Positions 63,273 through 64,000 of a stretch of DNA of 64,000 bases are shown here, in pieces. The position numbers and the translations under genes were made by a program. The notes under the pieces are model-generated. The model saw only the letters and a program-made list of their open reading frames with translations. It had not been told where the DNA came from and ran no database searches. Location of the stretch: assembly GCF_045124755.1 (NCBI RefSeq), contig NZ_JBGVMK010000207.1, one strand, 5' to 3'. Positions within the stretch are counted from its first letter, which is position 1. The number at the start of each line of letters is the position of its first letter. The DNA comes from Succinimonas sp045124755. GTDB lineage: Bacteria > Pseudomonadota > Gammaproteobacteria > Enterobacterales > Succinivibrionaceae.

Positions 63273-63342
63273 GTTTGGGAAACAGTTTAACGCATTGGGA
63301 ATTCACTTTGACATCTTGGGAAGTGACTTTAACAGATTGGTG
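63273..63342. mobile_element. iterated 21-22 bp repeats resembling an IS21-family end
   Basis: TTGGGAA followed by about six bases and (T)TTAAC or TTTGAC repeats three times with period 21-22, ending TTGG. Such iterated TTGGGAA...TTTGACA units are typical of IS21-family termini that bind the transposase. No istA or istB gene is seen after it, so it is a remnant or a solo end. Confidence 0.5.
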
Positions 63343-63422
63343 AAGCGCTCAGTTTTTCGGTAGTAATCCTGGTGGGCGGGGGATGAGTCTTAGGTATGTC
63401 CCGGGTTGTTAATCTGGGCCTT

Positions 63423-63462
63423 TTTGCCTGGGAGTGGGGGCGAACCTCCACTCCCAGGCAAA
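63423..63462. repeat. strong 15-bp inverted repeat
   Basis: TTTGCCTGGGAGTGG pairs perfectly with CCACTCCCAGGCAAA around a 10-base loop. No T run follows on either strand, so it is not a standard terminator. Confidence 0.85.
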
Positions 63463-63641
63463 GCGTGAACAAATCGCTGTGAAATTACGTCTTTCCGGCA
63501 GATCCTCTGAAAACCTTCAGTGTCGCAGGCAGTGCAGATCCCCTGTTTTTCGCTCAAAATGTTCGTTTCCCGGAAAGATTTTTCCTGACCAGCCAAATGG
63601 CAGTGCCCTCAGCAGCGGTGATTTAAGTCAGGAGGTGTCTA

Positions 63642-63734
63642 TGCTAAAAAGGCAGGTAAAACGGCTAGTTTTAGTTTTGAAATTTACCTGCTGCCCTATA
63701 GTCCCATGTCACATGGGTATGGGACGCATATAGA
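63642..63734 (+). CDS. possible 30-residue peptide in a structured RNA
   Basis: AGGAGG lies 6 bases before ATG 63642; the frame MLKRQVKRLVLVLKFTCC ends at 63734. The same DNA can fold: GGCAGGTAAA with TTTACCTGC and a GTCCCAT...ATGGGAC hairpin with an inner CCCATG/CATGGG. It could be a leader peptide or a structured RNA that happens to have a frame. Confidence 0.35.
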
Positions 63735-63880
63735 GGTACGATTAAGCATTTACTAACAACGATAACCTAATCCTAACAAAAAATACAGAAAACACTGGAC
63801 TTTACAAAGCTGTTCTTGTAGAATTGCTGTAAATAATATGCACGCTGCATAGATTACATGGAGTTTTATTTAGAACGCAT

Positions 63881-64000
63881 ATGAAAGGTTTGTCGCTTGA
63901 AGAGAAAGCCCGAATCCTGGGACTTGCCGGTAATCCCAAGAATGGTTCGATTGAGGAGCTTGTGTCTATCCCAAACGGTTATAGAATCGTTACCAGAATT
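63881..64000 (+). CDS. unidentified gene, 5' part only
   Basis: An open frame from ATG 63881 to the window edge, 40 codons, starting MKGLSLEEKARILGLAGNPK. No strong ribosome site. It follows the IS-like repeats and hairpin. The visible part does not look like IstA. Too short to classify. Confidence 0.5.
   Translation, partial: MKGLSLEEKARILGLAGNPKNGSIEELVSIPNGYRIVTRI

Larger units (their letters stand above)
63223..63880. other. right accessory stretch with IS-like repeats, hairpin and a structured short ORF
   Basis: No long gene. It contains iterated repeats (63273-63342), a 15-bp hairpin (63423-63462) and a short structured reading frame (63642-63734). AT-rich from 63740 to 63880. Confidence 0.5.

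Noticed and set aside
63223..64000. CRISPR array from the 21-22 bp periodic repeats
   Set aside because: Only three imperfect units with almost no spacer between them; the pattern fits transposon end iterations.

Overview
The window looks like a chromosomal segment of a Gram-negative gammaproteobacterium. It carries the E. coli-like neighbourhoods rplU-rpmA-obgE next to ispB, folA-apaH, dnaG-rpoD and purH-purD-hup-yjaG. It also holds yjjP-yjjB, Rpn-type nuclease/transposase genes and AAA-ATPase/PD-(D/E)XK genes. Together with ferredoxin-dependent and c-di-GMP proteins this suggests an anaerobic gut or rumen member of the Succinivibrionaceae. That placement is an inference from gene content, not a sequence match. 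The core is GC-rich; several accessory stretches (about 38-48 kb and 59-64 kb) are clearly AT-richer.

Layout. 1-6.3 kb (minus): a very large unrecognised protein cut by the window edge, then a two-gene cell-surface polysaccharide unit (iron-sulfur FrhB-type protein and polysaccharide pyruvyl transferase). 6.7-17.8 kb: a subtilase lipoprotein, a TSCPD protein, an aminotransferase, rimO, a giant TPR-GGDEF protein and a zinc-ribbon membrane protein. 18.5-20 kb: a frameshifted Rpn gene whose tail is duplicated in tandem. 20.2-31.5 kb: purA, three mini-ORFs, an HD-GYP response regulator, ispB, rplU-rpmA-obgE, yjjPB, folA, apaH and dnaG. 31.7-36 kb: two complete rpoD genes in tandem. 36.3-38 kb: tRNA-Ile2 and an rlmD-like gene.

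38-48 kb is an accessory island. It holds one amber-interrupted and one twice-frameshifted DUF1016/YhcG nuclease gene, at least three smaller DUF1016 scraps, the wreck of a Schlafen/AlbA-type ATPase gene, one intact AIPR abortive-infection gene and an AAA-ATPase/PD-(D/E)XK gene. 48.5-58.8 kb returns to chromosomal genes: a DUF4810-DUF799 lipoprotein pair, a zinc-ribbon membrane protein, an M23 peptidase with a long coiled coil, yjaG, a TSUP permease, purD, purH and hup.

59-64 kb is a second accessory zone. It contains decayed fragments (a third Rpn tail, the front of a Schlafen gene, a QGDI-type gene), followed by an intact overlapping pair of an AAA ATPase and a small protein with a D...E-L-K nuclease-like signature. 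This pair is the best candidate for an undescribed two-gene defence system here. It is followed by IS21-like iterated end repeats, a strong 15-bp hairpin and the start of another gene at the right edge.
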